IMG/VR virus record: IMGVR_UViG_3300023435_000101
Coordinates: 1-22,877 of that record
Reading direction: 5' to 3' (one strand)
DNA length: 22,877 nt
DNA from: a virus
Below are positions 7,082 through 14,777 of the stretch, one piece after another (position 1 is the first letter of the stretch; each line of letters opens with the position of its first letter). The notes under the pieces are model-generated. The model was given only the letters and a program-made list of their open reading frames with translations, was not told the origin of the DNA and searched no databases. Position numbers and translations under genes: made by a program.

Positions 7082-7990
7082 GATTCTATCCAAAATTCAT
7101 ACAACACTGCAGATGAATTTGCAGCTGATTCTATGGATAAACTTAACCGCTTTGTTGATGCTGATGTACTTGGCGAATATGCTAACGCTACATCTGACAT
7201 TGATGACGGTGATGTTGGTGGTACAGCTGGTAACACAATTGTTATCGGTACAGGTAATATACAAAAAATCTTTACAGCTGGTGCTCGTAAAATGGACTTA
7301 CTAAATGTAAGCTCAAAGAACAGATTTGCTGTTATCTCTCCTTCAATCTTAGAAATTCTAAGACAATACTTAGAAGGTAAAGATACTGCATTCGGAGACC
7401 AAGTTGGTAACAATGGTAAAGTAATGACAAGATTTGGCTTAGAGCTTTATCTTTCAAACAATCTTTCCTATACAGCTACTTGGACACCTTTAAATGAACC
7501 TACTGAAGCTGATACTATTACCATCGCTGGTGTTGCATTCACTTTCAATGCTACTCCATCTGGAGCTGGTTCAATTAACTTAGGTGGTACAGTTGCTGCT
7601 ACTCTTGATAACTTAGTTGCTTGTATCAATGGTACAGGTACTGCTGGAACAGATTACATTGCGTTGTCTGATGCTAGCAAGGCTACCTTAGAAGGTCTTG
7701 TAGCTACTGATGGTACTACTGCTATGACTATCGTATTCCACGGTGGTTCAGAAGTTGCTTTAGCTGCTAGCGAAGCTGCTGATGTTTGGAGTGTAGAAAC
7801 ACTACACGTATTGATGGGTCAAAAAGGTGCTACAAACTTGGTTATGCAAAAATCTCCAAGTGTAGTTATCAAAGATGTACAAGATAAACTTGGTAAAAAC
7901 TATGCTCCTTGGATGTTGTATGGTCTAAAGACTTTCAACAATGATAAGGACAAATTGGTTGATGTCAAGATTGACGGTTCAGCACTATAA
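7082..7990 (+). CDS. major capsid protein, exon 2 (residues 100-401)
   Basis: The remainder of the coat protein. The first codons read DSIQNSYNTADEFAADSMDK, then LNRFVDADVLGEYANA, the spine-helix region typical of HK97-fold coats. The ATG at 7133 is internal, not a start. Around mature residues 228-338 there is an inserted beta-rich domain (ADTITIAGVAFTFNA and following) of a type common in phage structural proteins, comparable to the surface insertion domain of P22 coat. The C-terminal part returns to coat-like sequence (NLVMQKSPSVVIKDVQDK, YGLKTFNNDKDKLVDVKI). The frame is open upstream only to the TAA at 7070-7072, so it needs splicing to exon 1. Confidence 0.85.
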   Translation, partial: DSIQNSYNTADEFAADSMDKLNRFVDADVLGEYANATSDIDDGDVGGTAGNTIVIGTGNIQKIFTAGARKMDLLNVSSKNRFAVISPSILEILRQYLEGKDTAFGDQVGNNGKVMTRFGLELYLSNNLSYTATWTPLNEPTEADTITIAGVAFTFNATPSGAGSINLGGTVAATLDNLVACINGTGTAGTDYIALSDASKATLEGLVATDGTTAMTIVFHGGSEVALAASEAADVWSVETLHVLMGQKGATNLVMQKSPSVVIKDVQDKLGKNYAPWMLYGLKTFNNDKDKLVDVKIDGSAL

Positions 7991-8015
7991 TTCACCCATT
8001 CGTAATTCATAAACT

Positions 8016-8381
8016 ATGAATAAAGAAACTTTGACGAAAATTGCGTTGGTGGTGGGTATAGTGATTATGTTGTTTGTGTTAGTCTCAATGGTTACAGGAC
8101 TAGTAAAAGGAAAAGATATTGACCCAGCTACTTTAGGTGGTGTCTATAATCATCCTACTGGTGTTATAACTGCTGATCTAACAGGAGACGTTACAGGAGA
8201 TGTAGTCGGTGATGTGACTGGTGATCTTACTGGTGACGTAACAGGCGATATCACAGGTGACGGTGTTTTAACAACATCTACTATTACAAATTTATTTGTT
8301 AATAATGGTACTGATTGTACTAAAATTAGTTTTGATGGAAGTACAACTACTCCAACCTACGCTACAAGTACATGCCCATAG
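8016..8381 (+). CDS. membrane-anchored T-G-D repeat protein
   Basis: A 121-residue protein with a short cytoplasmic N-terminus, a transmembrane helix at about residues 9-30 (ALVVGIVIMLFVLVSMVTGL), a linker, then seven tandem tetrapeptides of the form [LVI]-[TV]-G-D (residues 55-82). A C-terminal tail carries Cys101 and Cys120 and ends TSTCP. Repeats of this kind usually form a small beta-solenoid. The membrane anchor should place the solenoid outside the cell, unusual for a gene between capsid and fibre genes. It could be a host-surface display protein, for instance in exclusion, or a virion fibre with a buried hydrophobic anchor. No family is assigned. Confidence 0.75.
   Translation: MNKETLTKIALVVGIVIMLFVLVSMVTGLVKGKDIDPATLGGVYNHPTGVITADLTGDVTGDVVGDVTGDLTGDVTGDITGDGVLTTSTITNLFVNNGTDCTKISFDGSTTTPTYATSTCP
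8178..8261 (+). repeat. seven tandem 12-bp repeats in the coding region
   Basis: Seven in-frame units of roughly [CG]TN-ACN-GGN-GAY code for the T-G-D tetrapeptides of the membrane-anchored protein. Third positions differ between units while the residues stay the same, so selection has kept the protein pattern. Copy number could change by slippage or recombination. Confidence 0.85.
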
Positions 8382-8383
8382 GC

Positions 8384-8429
8384 CTTATTTAGGCAGGGAA
8401 TGGACATTCTATGTCCTGCCCCTAATAAG
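8384..8429 (+). other. long imperfect stem-loop in intergenic region
   Basis: CTTATT-T-AGG pairs with CCT-AATAAG on the outside, CAGG pairs with CCTG inside, and GACAT pairs with ATGTC around a TCT loop, with bulges between. It is followed by TCTTAATTAAAT rather than a U-run, so it is a poor intrinsic terminator. It lies between the T-G-D protein and the next virion gene and resembles the leader before the first gene of the window (GGCAG ... GGAC ... GTCC ... CC). It may be an RNA-stability or processing element. Confidence 0.5.
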
Positions 8430-8453
8430 TCTTAATTAAATAACATAAGTTAT

Positions 8454-8861
8454 ATGGACTCAAGAATTAAAACATACCTAAGTGCTACAACACTTACAGC
8501 GGCTTACACTGACAATGTATTTTCCGTAAATACAAATGGTTATACAGACCTAGTTTTACTTGTTAGCTACACTACTGGTGGTGGCGAAACAAGCAATGTT
8601 TTCACAATGAAGGCAGAGGTATTCGGTGATGACGAGACAGATTTGTATAGTGTTACATCACTAGCAGACTCAAGTGGTACTATTACAGCTTCTAACTCAG
8701 AGTGGGAATATACTGGAGCCGCCGCCGCAACTGAGTATGCATTCTCAATCCCTATTGAAACTAGAGACAGAACTATTAAGTTTTCAATCAAAGAAGTGGG
8801 TGTAGCTTCTAACTACGGTACTCTTACTGTAAAGGCAGTTCCATCAGCTAACTACAAATAA
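8454..8861 (+). CDS. beta-rich virion protein, possible head decoration
   Basis: A 135-residue protein with alternating polar and hydrophobic residues typical of beta strands, no cysteine and no obvious catalytic residues. Segments such as YTDLVLLVSYTTGG and RTIKFSIKEVGV look like strands of a jelly roll or Ig-like fold. It lies shortly after the capsid gene behind a structured leader, which fits a head decoration or minor capsid protein. The next gene starts one base after its stop. I do not recognise a specific family, so the role is inferred from fold pattern and location. Confidence 0.65.
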   Translation: MDSRIKTYLSATTLTAAYTDNVFSVNTNGYTDLVLLVSYTTGGGETSNVFTMKAEVFGDDETDLYSVTSLADSSGTITASNSEWEYTGAAAATEYAFSIPIETRDRTIKFSIKEVGVASNYGTLTVKAVPSANYK

Positions 8862-8862
8862 T

Positions 8863-9753
8863 ATGAAGTGTAGACAGATACAACAATCAACAGTGAAAGC
8901 TGTTAAAGTTAGCTTACCCCAAGCTAAGAAAGATGCTTTATCTGTTTTGGCTTCTAAGATGAAAGCTGCTACTGAAGAGGTAGAGGCTTTGAGAAAAGAG
9001 AAGGCTATTCTCCCAGGTGAGATAGCTGACTTAAAGAAACAGTCTAAGATGGCTGAGACAGAATTAGACTTGCTCAATTCAGATGTTAAAAGTGTAAAAG
9101 ATAAAGAAACTAAAATTAAGAAGGACATTGAAGAAATGGGTTTTCTTATTGTTGCCAATAAAGAAGAGATAGAAGATACAACTGAAGAATTAGCTGGACT
9201 TCTTATGAAAGCTAAGAATGCTTTGAGTGAGGTCAACAAACAAGAGGCTATCAATGAAGCATTAAAAAATGAAATAGATAGCAACAAACAATTACTTGCC
9301 ACTAAACTTTGTGACTTGGAGAGTGAAATAGACACTAAGTCAAAGAAACTCTCAGAAGTTAAGATTCAAAAAGAAGGACTAGAAAAAGATGTTAAGTCTT
9401 ACACAACTACATTGAAAAAGACCCGAACTGAACTAGCCAAGACAGAAGCAGAAATGAATGACAAAGGTATTGAGTTAGTAAATGCGACACAAGAACTAGA
9501 TGTATTGAAAGTTGTAAACGATAATACAGTCAAGGAAGTAGAGAAGCAATTAAAAAGTATTGAAGATGCAGTTGAAAAGAAAGACACTGTTCTTGATGGA
9601 CGCTCTACTAGAATTAAAAAGTCTATGGAATCCTTGAAAGAAAGAGAAAGATTATTCAATCATCGTAAGGAAGAATTGATGAGACACATTGCTGTTTTAA
9701 AGACAGATGATGCAAATGTAGCTAAAGTATTAAATCAAATAGAGAAACTGTAA
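8863..9753 (+). CDS. long coiled-coil protein
   Basis: A 296-residue protein that is almost entirely charged alpha-helix with heptad spacing from about residue 25 to the end, for example KLSEVKIQKEGLEKDVKSYT. As one continuous helix it would be roughly 40 nm long; folded back it could make a fibre or stalk. It joins the upstream and downstream genes by TAA-T-ATG, so all three are probably made together. It is not a tape measure in any recognisable form: it lacks hydrophobic membrane segments and is short. Possible roles are head or neck fibre, internal scaffold-like protein or ejected protein; none can be proven from sequence. Confidence 0.7.
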   Translation: MKCRQIQQSTVKAVKVSLPQAKKDALSVLASKMKAATEEVEALRKEKAILPGEIADLKKQSKMAETELDLLNSDVKSVKDKETKIKKDIEEMGFLIVANKEEIEDTTEELAGLLMKAKNALSEVNKQEAINEALKNEIDSNKQLLATKLCDLESEIDTKSKKLSEVKIQKEGLEKDVKSYTTTLKKTRTELAKTEAEMNDKGIELVNATQELDVLKVVNDNTVKEVEKQLKSIEDAVEKKDTVLDGRSTRIKKSMESLKERERLFNHRKEELMRHIAVLKTDDANVAKVLNQIEKL

Positions 9754-9754
9754 T

Positions 9755-10048
9755 ATGCCTAATCCAATCACAGAAGGTATAGACCCTATTGGGATAAGGA
9801 ATACCAGTGATACACAAATCAACCCTGCTACAGAGGATAAGCAGGATGAGATTATTGCTGCTATTGGTGGTGGTCTTGTTTCTGGAGCTTATGATTATAT
9901 CGCTTTGACTTATGTTGCCGCTGGTGATGGTGTTGGAGAAATTGAAACTGCTACTTATAAAACAGGTGGAGCAGGTGGTACAACAATATCTACGATAACA
10001 ATAACTTATAATTCCCTGGATGAAATCGCAACAGTAACATCAGCATAA
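9755..10048 (+). CDS. small virion protein with NPATEDKQD motif
   Basis: A 97-residue protein. The N-terminal part contains INPATEDKQDEIIAAIGG, a motif widespread in small phage structural proteins near fibre and neck genes. The rest is glycine and threonine rich and beta-patterned (TTISTITITYNSLDEIATVT). It has tight TAA-T-ATG junctions on both sides. The motif is known from predicted tail or baseplate-associated proteins but has no defined activity that I can name. A structural adapter for the beta-helix protein encoded next is a reasonable guess. Confidence 0.65.
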   Translation: MPNPITEGIDPIGIRNTSDTQINPATEDKQDEIIAAIGGGLVSGAYDYIALTYVAAGDGVGEIETATYKTGGAGGTTISTITITYNSLDEIATVTSA

Positions 10049-10049
10049 T

Positions 10050-11402
10050 ATGGCATTTAAACTCAACCCAATAACTGGTAAATTTGATGCTATTATAAGG
10101 TCGCATTGGAAGATAGTAAGTGGCATTTTAAGACCTATAGTTGCTGGAATAAACGTACTGATTGATGGGAATTTAACAGTAGAAGGTATATTATCCGCAG
10201 CTTTTACTTTTGTAGAAGGAGATGTTGTTCTTTACATTTCACCCACTGGAAATGATACTACTGGGGATGGTAGTGTTGGTAATCCTTGGGCTACACCTGT
10301 AAAACTTCTAATTGAAATGGGAAGATACAGGACTACTGGTACTATTACAGGAAATGTAGCAGATGGAACATATACTAACCCAAATTATCTAGTAGACTGG
10401 TTAGAAATACCAGACTATGCACAAGGGGATTGGATAATAACTGGAAACAATATCACTCCTACAAATGTTATTTGGGATGGTGCAGATGCAAACCCTGTAA
10501 CTGGTAATACTTTATTTAGGCACGAAAATACAAACATCAACTTATCTGTGTCTGGTATCAATTTCAAAAATGCAAGTCAGCATATTGTAATGTCTGGCTC
10601 AAGAATATATATAAATAATTGTCAGTTTGATAATTATAAGTATGCTTTCAATATATCAAATTATTGTACATTGGAATCTTTGAATGGAGCAAGTACATTA
10701 ACATTTAATGGTGCTTCATTAAACAGTACAATAGGTATCAGGATGCTTGATAATTGTATTGTAAAAATTGCTAGTAATGTCAGAATGACTGGCAATAGGT
10801 ATGACTTTTCTGGGGCTGGTTTCTGCTTTTTAAAATTAACAAGTTCAGTTCACTCAACATACGAGTCAGTATTAGACGCAACTTATGGCACAAGCTCTTT
10901 CATTTTTAGTCGTGATAGTGGATTTGAAGTGGCAATGAATATGACACTTGATGGAAATGGTAGTGGAAGTATCCCTATAAATTTGAGTAGTCGTGCAAGA
11001 CTATATTCATTTGGTACTTATACTCATAGTATTATAGATTATTCAGCAGGTATATTTTGGCTAGGTGTTAATGTTTATATGGAAGAACCTGTCAGCTCTA
11101 CTTGGAATGTATCTGGTACTACACCGAGTACGATGTATGCTGATTATTCTGTTATTATTAATAGTGCAGACTCATTTGACACCAGTATTATCTGGTTAGA
11201 TTTAGGGGATATTCGTGGGTATGATAGTCGCTATGAAAGAATTGGAGAAAACTATACACCAAATGTTTTTGACCAATCAGCCGAGCCATCTGTAACAGAT
11301 ATACCAGCAGGACAAATGGCAGTCTGGACTGATACAGATGATAGTAAATGCTATATATGTTATAACCACGCTGGGACTATTAAAACAACAGAATTAACAT
11401 AA
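10050..11402 (+). CDS. right-handed beta-helix protein, probable tailspike or host-contact protein
   Basis: A 450-residue protein. It opens with FKLNPITGKFD, an N-terminal motif common on phage fibre and minor structural proteins that probably attaches to the particle. From about residue 65 (YISPTGNDTTGDGSVGNPWA) it follows the pattern of pectate-lyase-like beta-helices, with repeated asparagine-rich turns such as ISGINF-type and YINNCQFDN coils through about residue 370. The C-terminal 80 residues form a separate region with AVWTDTDDSKCYICYNHAG, typical of small fibre-tip or capping segments. Known relatives of this architecture bind or cut surface polysaccharide. Catalytic residues cannot be named from sequence alone. 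Confidence 0.78.
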   Translation: MAFKLNPITGKFDAIIRSHWKIVSGILRPIVAGINVLIDGNLTVEGILSAAFTFVEGDVVLYISPTGNDTTGDGSVGNPWATPVKLLIEMGRYRTTGTITGNVADGTYTNPNYLVDWLEIPDYAQGDWIITGNNITPTNVIWDGADANPVTGNTLFRHENTNINLSVSGINFKNASQHIVMSGSRIYINNCQFDNYKYAFNISNYCTLESLNGASTLTFNGASLNSTIGIRMLDNCIVKIASNVRMTGNRYDFSGAGFCFLKLTSSVHSTYESVLDATYGTSSFIFSRDSGFEVAMNMTLDGNGSGSIPINLSSRARLYSFGTYTHSIIDYSAGIFWLGVNVYMEEPVSSTWNVSGTTPSTMYADYSVIINSADSFDTSIIWLDLGDIRGYDSRYERIGENYTPNVFDQSAEPSVTDIPAGQMAVWTDTDDSKCYICYNHAGTIKTTELT

Positions 11403-11407
11403 ATTAT

Positions 11408-11608
11408 ATGGCAATACACGATATAAAAAAGAAAATAGTATTAGTAGAAGGTGTAGAGTTTTTAAAAATAACTTCTACTTACATTACCCTTACACCCAAA
11501 GAAGACCTAGAAGAAATTAAAGTAAAAGAGGATAACGAGAAAGTAAAGGATGACAAAAAGATAAAAGACATTGAAGACGATTTAAGTTTATTTAAAAAAA
11601 TTAAATAA
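11408..11608 (+). CDS. small charged protein, unknown function (66 aa)
   Basis: The N-terminal half looks like a small beta unit (IVLVEGVEFLKITSTYITLT). The C-terminal half is almost purely charged helix (about half Lys/Glu/Asp). It starts at ATG in AAATTATATG six bases after the beta-helix gene and ends at TAA shortly before the signal-peptide protein. It is not recognised. Its position suggests an accessory virion protein or chaperone of the neighbouring fibre genes. Confidence 0.6.
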   Translation: MAIHDIKKKIVLVEGVEFLKITSTYITLTPKEDLEEIKVKEDNEKVKDDKKIKDIEDDLSLFKKIK

Positions 11609-11621
11609 TAACTCATACATT

Positions 11622-13403
11622 ATGAAAAAAATACTTTCATTTGTAGCCATAGTAGCGTTGCTAGTACCAATGACTACTTCGGCTTATACAGTACAGCCAG
11701 GAGACACTCCTTACCAATTGTGGGGGTCTGAATGGCAAGAAGAACTTAGTTATCAAGTTGGTACTTCTGACCCTACTAAACTACCTGTAGGGATAGAGGT
11801 AGACTTAGAACAACAACTTGGGGCTAAACCTATCATTACCCAGACTTCTTATTGGGATGATGACGGAACGACTCTTACTCCTAAGAAAGATAGAGAAGTG
11901 GAAATTGGTTCTGCTACTTTCACAACTGGAACAATAGATACATTATCTACTTCTGATGTCAAAGTGACAGCTACCACAACTTATACAGAAACTCTAACAG
12001 ACGGAACTTTCGCAAATTGGAATACCTATAATGTACCAGATGAATGGGAGTATAGTGATTTTGATGATAATGCAAATTTTGATTTAATGTTACGCTCAAC
12101 TGACAAACACGCTGGGGTTTATGCTATGCAAACCGAGGCTGGTACTTCTTGGAGTGGTGTTTATATGTCAGATATATTATTTTCAGCTACTGATACAGTT
12201 TTTGTAGCAGATGATACAGTACAAATTACTGCTTATGCTAAAACAGTTTCAGGTGCAGGACAATATTGTGCTATGTATTCTTATATAGATGATTCAGATG
12301 ATGATGTTTATTATAATTTTACTGCTGATACTTGGGATGTTGGATTTGGTGCTGGAAGTACAAATTGTTTAACGCCAACATCAGAATATACTTTACTTGA
12401 ATTTGAAGAAGCAACTGCCCCTAGTTCTGGTGTAAATGAAGGTGTGGCTTTCTTTGCTTATTTTGCTACAACTGATGGACCAACGGCCTTAGTAGATGAT
12501 GTTCAACTTTTATATAATGGAGTAAATGGAGCTGATAACACTGGATTTGAAGATTGGTCTCTAATGGCAAATCCTGATGACCCTCTAGTTAGTTGGGATT
12601 ATACTCCACAAGCAGATGGTGATGAGGGTATATCTATATCTACTGACGCTGTAACAGGAGATTATTCTGTGAAGATTACTGCTGACGAGGGTAGTGTTGC
12701 AACAGATACTTTATCTTATATATTACAAGAGTATGAAGGTGTATCTACAACGGAAATGACAGCAAATATTTATAGTAAATGTGAAAGTAATACTTATGAT
12801 GATGATGGTACAAAGTATCTTTCTCCTGGTGTAATGTTTACTAATGCGACAAGTAGCTATACAGAAGTTTGGAATGTGTCCTCTAATTCTTGGATAGCGA
12901 CTACAACACCTCTTATAGATTTATTTGGTACTGGTGTAGATTTCTCAATGGGAGATTATGGATTAGGATTATCTACTACAACTGACTGGGTTCAAGGTAC
13001 AGCAACTACCACTATTCCTACAAATGGTACAGTAGTAATGAATATAATGGGTGGATTTGGTGGAGATAATGGAGCTAGTTATTTCTTTGATGATGCAGAA
13101 CTTATTGAGGCAGTAGATGTAGGTTCAAATACAATAAATGTATTAAAAGGATACAATGAGAGTGCCTTGACTGACTTAGAAACTAAAGACTCTATTATAA
13201 ATATCCTGATGAATACAAGTACAGATGCTTTTAGATTAGATGGTACTGGTGTGTTTCATACAGATTTAGCTAGTTTAAGTTTTGAGTTAGAACTTCTAAA
13301 ATTTAAATGTATTGCTGTGCTAGATACTGATGGTGGGGGTTATACTTATCTCACAACACTAGATGGAGATTTAACCTCCACCACTACACCTTGCACACCT
13401 TAA
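11622..13403 (+). CDS. secreted protein with LysM-like motif and two jelly-roll-like regions
   Basis: A 593-residue protein with a textbook Sec signal peptide: basic MKK, hydrophobic ILSFVAIVALLVPM, and likely cleavage after TTSA at residue 21. The mature end begins YTVQPGDTPYQLWG, which matches the first strand and helix of a peptidoglycan-binding LysM domain, though the domain seems shortened. Two similar beta-rich regions, roughly residues 120-305 and 310-510, read like carbohydrate-binding jelly rolls (WNTYNVPDEWEYSDF; DNTGFEDWSLMANPDD). The last 30 residues hold C563 and C591 with DTDGGGYTYLTTLDG between. It may be a phage-encoded cell-surface protein or an exported virion part. A cleaved signal peptide is odd for a structural gene. 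Confidence 0.75.
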   Translation: MKKILSFVAIVALLVPMTTSAYTVQPGDTPYQLWGSEWQEELSYQVGTSDPTKLPVGIEVDLEQQLGAKPIITQTSYWDDDGTTLTPKKDREVEIGSATFTTGTIDTLSTSDVKVTATTTYTETLTDGTFANWNTYNVPDEWEYSDFDDNANFDLMLRSTDKHAGVYAMQTEAGTSWSGVYMSDILFSATDTVFVADDTVQITAYAKTVSGAGQYCAMYSYIDDSDDDVYYNFTADTWDVGFGAGSTNCLTPTSEYTLLEFEEATAPSSGVNEGVAFFAYFATTDGPTALVDDVQLLYNGVNGADNTGFEDWSLMANPDDPLVSWDYTPQADGDEGISISTDAVTGDYSVKITADEGSVATDTLSYILQEYEGVSTTEMTANIYSKCESNTYDDDGTKYLSPGVMFTNATSSYTEVWNVSSNSWIATTTPLIDLFGTGVDFSMGDYGLGLSTTTDWVQGTATTTIPTNGTVVMNIMGGFGGDNGASYFFDDAELIEAVDVGSNTINVLKGYNESALTDLETKDSIINILMNTSTDAFRLDGTGVFHTDLASLSFELELLKFKCIAVLDTDGGGYTYLTTLDGDLTSTTTPCTP

Positions 13404-13404
13404 T

Positions 13405-13623
13405 ATGTCAGCAGAAGATAGAAGACTCACAATTAAAGTTTTTCTTACCACTGTTGGTTTATTAGTCACAGTTTGGTCTTGTGCTTATGGTTATACCTGG
13501 GTAAGATTGGGGACAGTAGAAACTAAGACAGAAAAAGTATATATGGAGCATACAGGCTCTATGGCTCAATTGAGCCAGATACAAACAGATATTAGTTGGA
13601 TTAAAAATTCATTAGATAAATAA
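13405..13623 (+). CDS. membrane protein with coiled-coil tail, possible lysis accessory
   Basis: A 72-residue protein with one transmembrane helix at about residues 11-31 (VFLTTVGLLVTVWSCAYGYT) and a polar C-terminal part ending QIQTDISWIKNSLDK, a pattern seen in XhlA-like lysis proteins, although here the helix comes first. It lies just before a papain-like peptidase and a second membrane protein and is joined by TAA-T-ATG on both sides, which fits a lysis cassette. It could also be a spanin-like or anti-holin partner. Confidence 0.6.
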   Translation: MSAEDRRLTIKVFLTTVGLLVTVWSCAYGYTWVRLGTVETKTEKVYMEHTGSMAQLSQIQTDISWIKNSLDK

Positions 13624-13624
13624 T

Positions 13625-14590
13625 ATGTATAAAAACCCTGGATTCAATCCTAGTTTACAAGAAGAACATCAACACGAAGATGACTTTGTTCTTGGGTCTA
13701 AACTTCCTAGCGAGGTCTTAGTAGAGAACGGAGATTGGAGACCTTACTATCCTAAATTAGAGGTTCAAAGAAACAACCATTTTGATACTTATTCTTGTGT
13801 GTCCTTTGCTAACTGTAATGCCTCTGAGATGATGCACAAAGTACGCTATGGCGAGGATATGGATTATTCGGATAGGTTTATGTCTGTTATATCAAACACC
13901 AGGCCAGGAGTAGGAAACTCCCATAAGAACGTCGCTGAGACTAGAAGAAAGAAAGGCTCTGTATTAGAAGAGGTTTATCCTTTTACTATGGATATGACAC
14001 AAGCAGAGTTCTTTCAATCTGTACCTAGTGATGTTAAAGAGAAAGGCTTAACTTGGGTAGAAGAAACTGAGTATGGTTATGAGAAGGTTAGAAGAAATGA
14101 ATTTAAAGAAGCACTTAAACTAAGTCCTATACAAGTAGCGGTAGACTCTAGGACTAATAAGACTTCTAACTTTAGAGGAGCTGACCATTCTATTGTGTTA
14201 ACTCACATAGACGGAAATGGAGTACCTTATTTATTTGACTCGTACTTGAATAGATACAAGACTTACGATATAGATTATCCTTTCTCGTATGGTTTACGAT
14301 TCCATTATAAAAAGATTATTACTCTTAACTATGATTCTATGTCTTTAGAACTCATCAAGGGAGACAAAAAACCAGAGATTTATTTATTAGATTATGATGG
14401 AAATAAACACCATATTGACGCTCCGTTTACATTAGAGGATTTATTCGGTGCTAGTGCTTGGTACAAGTACATTACTAAGCCACAAGCAGAGGTAGACTCA
14501 ATGCCAGAAGGTATAAAAGTATCTACTAAAAGCCATAACTTAATAGAAGGTTTGAAAAGGTTAATTCAATCCTTCGGAAAGAAAAAATAA
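13625..14590 (+). CDS. papain-like cysteine peptidase, candidate endolysin
   Basis: A 321-residue protein with the layout of a papain-fold (C1-like) peptidase. A nucleophile region DTYSCVSFA has Cys58, ADHSIVLTHID has His189, and LFDSYLN has Asp206 where the family usually has Asn or Asp. The N-terminal 45 residues are polar, perhaps a propeptide or linker. About 90 C-terminal residues after the core are of unknown type. There is no signal peptide, so it would need a holin to cross the membrane, and it is flanked by two small membrane proteins. A peptidoglycan peptide-cutting endolysin is therefore likely; a virion-maturation or host-factor protease is the alternative. Confidence 0.7.
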   Translation: MYKNPGFNPSLQEEHQHEDDFVLGSKLPSEVLVENGDWRPYYPKLEVQRNNHFDTYSCVSFANCNASEMMHKVRYGEDMDYSDRFMSVISNTRPGVGNSHKNVAETRRKKGSVLEEVYPFTMDMTQAEFFQSVPSDVKEKGLTWVEETEYGYEKVRRNEFKEALKLSPIQVAVDSRTNKTSNFRGADHSIVLTHIDGNGVPYLFDSYLNRYKTYDIDYPFSYGLRFHYKKIITLNYDSMSLELIKGDKKPEIYLLDYDGNKHHIDAPFTLEDLFGASAWYKYITKPQAEVDSMPEGIKVSTKSHNLIEGLKRLIQSFGKKK

Positions 14591-14591
14591 T

Positions 14592-14777
14592 ATGGAATAT
14601 CTAAAGAAAATGCTAAAAAGTAAAAGTATCTGGGCAGGCTTATCACAAATTGTGATTGGTCTAGGTCTTTACTTCACAGGTGAACAATCTCTTAATGAAA
14701 TGTTTTTGGGTGCTTCTGGTATTATAATGATTATCTTCCGTTTGATTACGACTGAAAGTATTGGAGCTAAAAAATAA
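14592..14777 (+). CDS. holin-like small membrane protein
   Basis: A 61-residue protein with a basic N-terminus (MEYLKKMLKSKSIW), a first hydrophobic helix at about residues 13-30 (WAGLSQIVIGLGLYFTG), a short loop EQSLNE, and a second hydrophobic helix at about residues 36-52 (MFLGASGIIMIIFRLI), with a charged C-terminal end. Two short helices plus charged ends is the class II/III holin layout, and the segment KSKSIWAG...GLYFTGE is similar to many predicted phage holins. It follows the peptidase gene by TAA-T-ATG. It would form the membrane lesion that releases the lytic enzyme. Confidence 0.75.
   Translation: MEYLKKMLKSKSIWAGLSQIVIGLGLYFTGEQSLNEMFLGASGIIMIIFRLITTESIGAKK

Noticed and set aside
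7133-7990. A separate gene starting at ATG 7133
   Set aside because: Coat-like coding sequence continues upstream in frame to 7082, and the ATG falls inside the spine-helix region.
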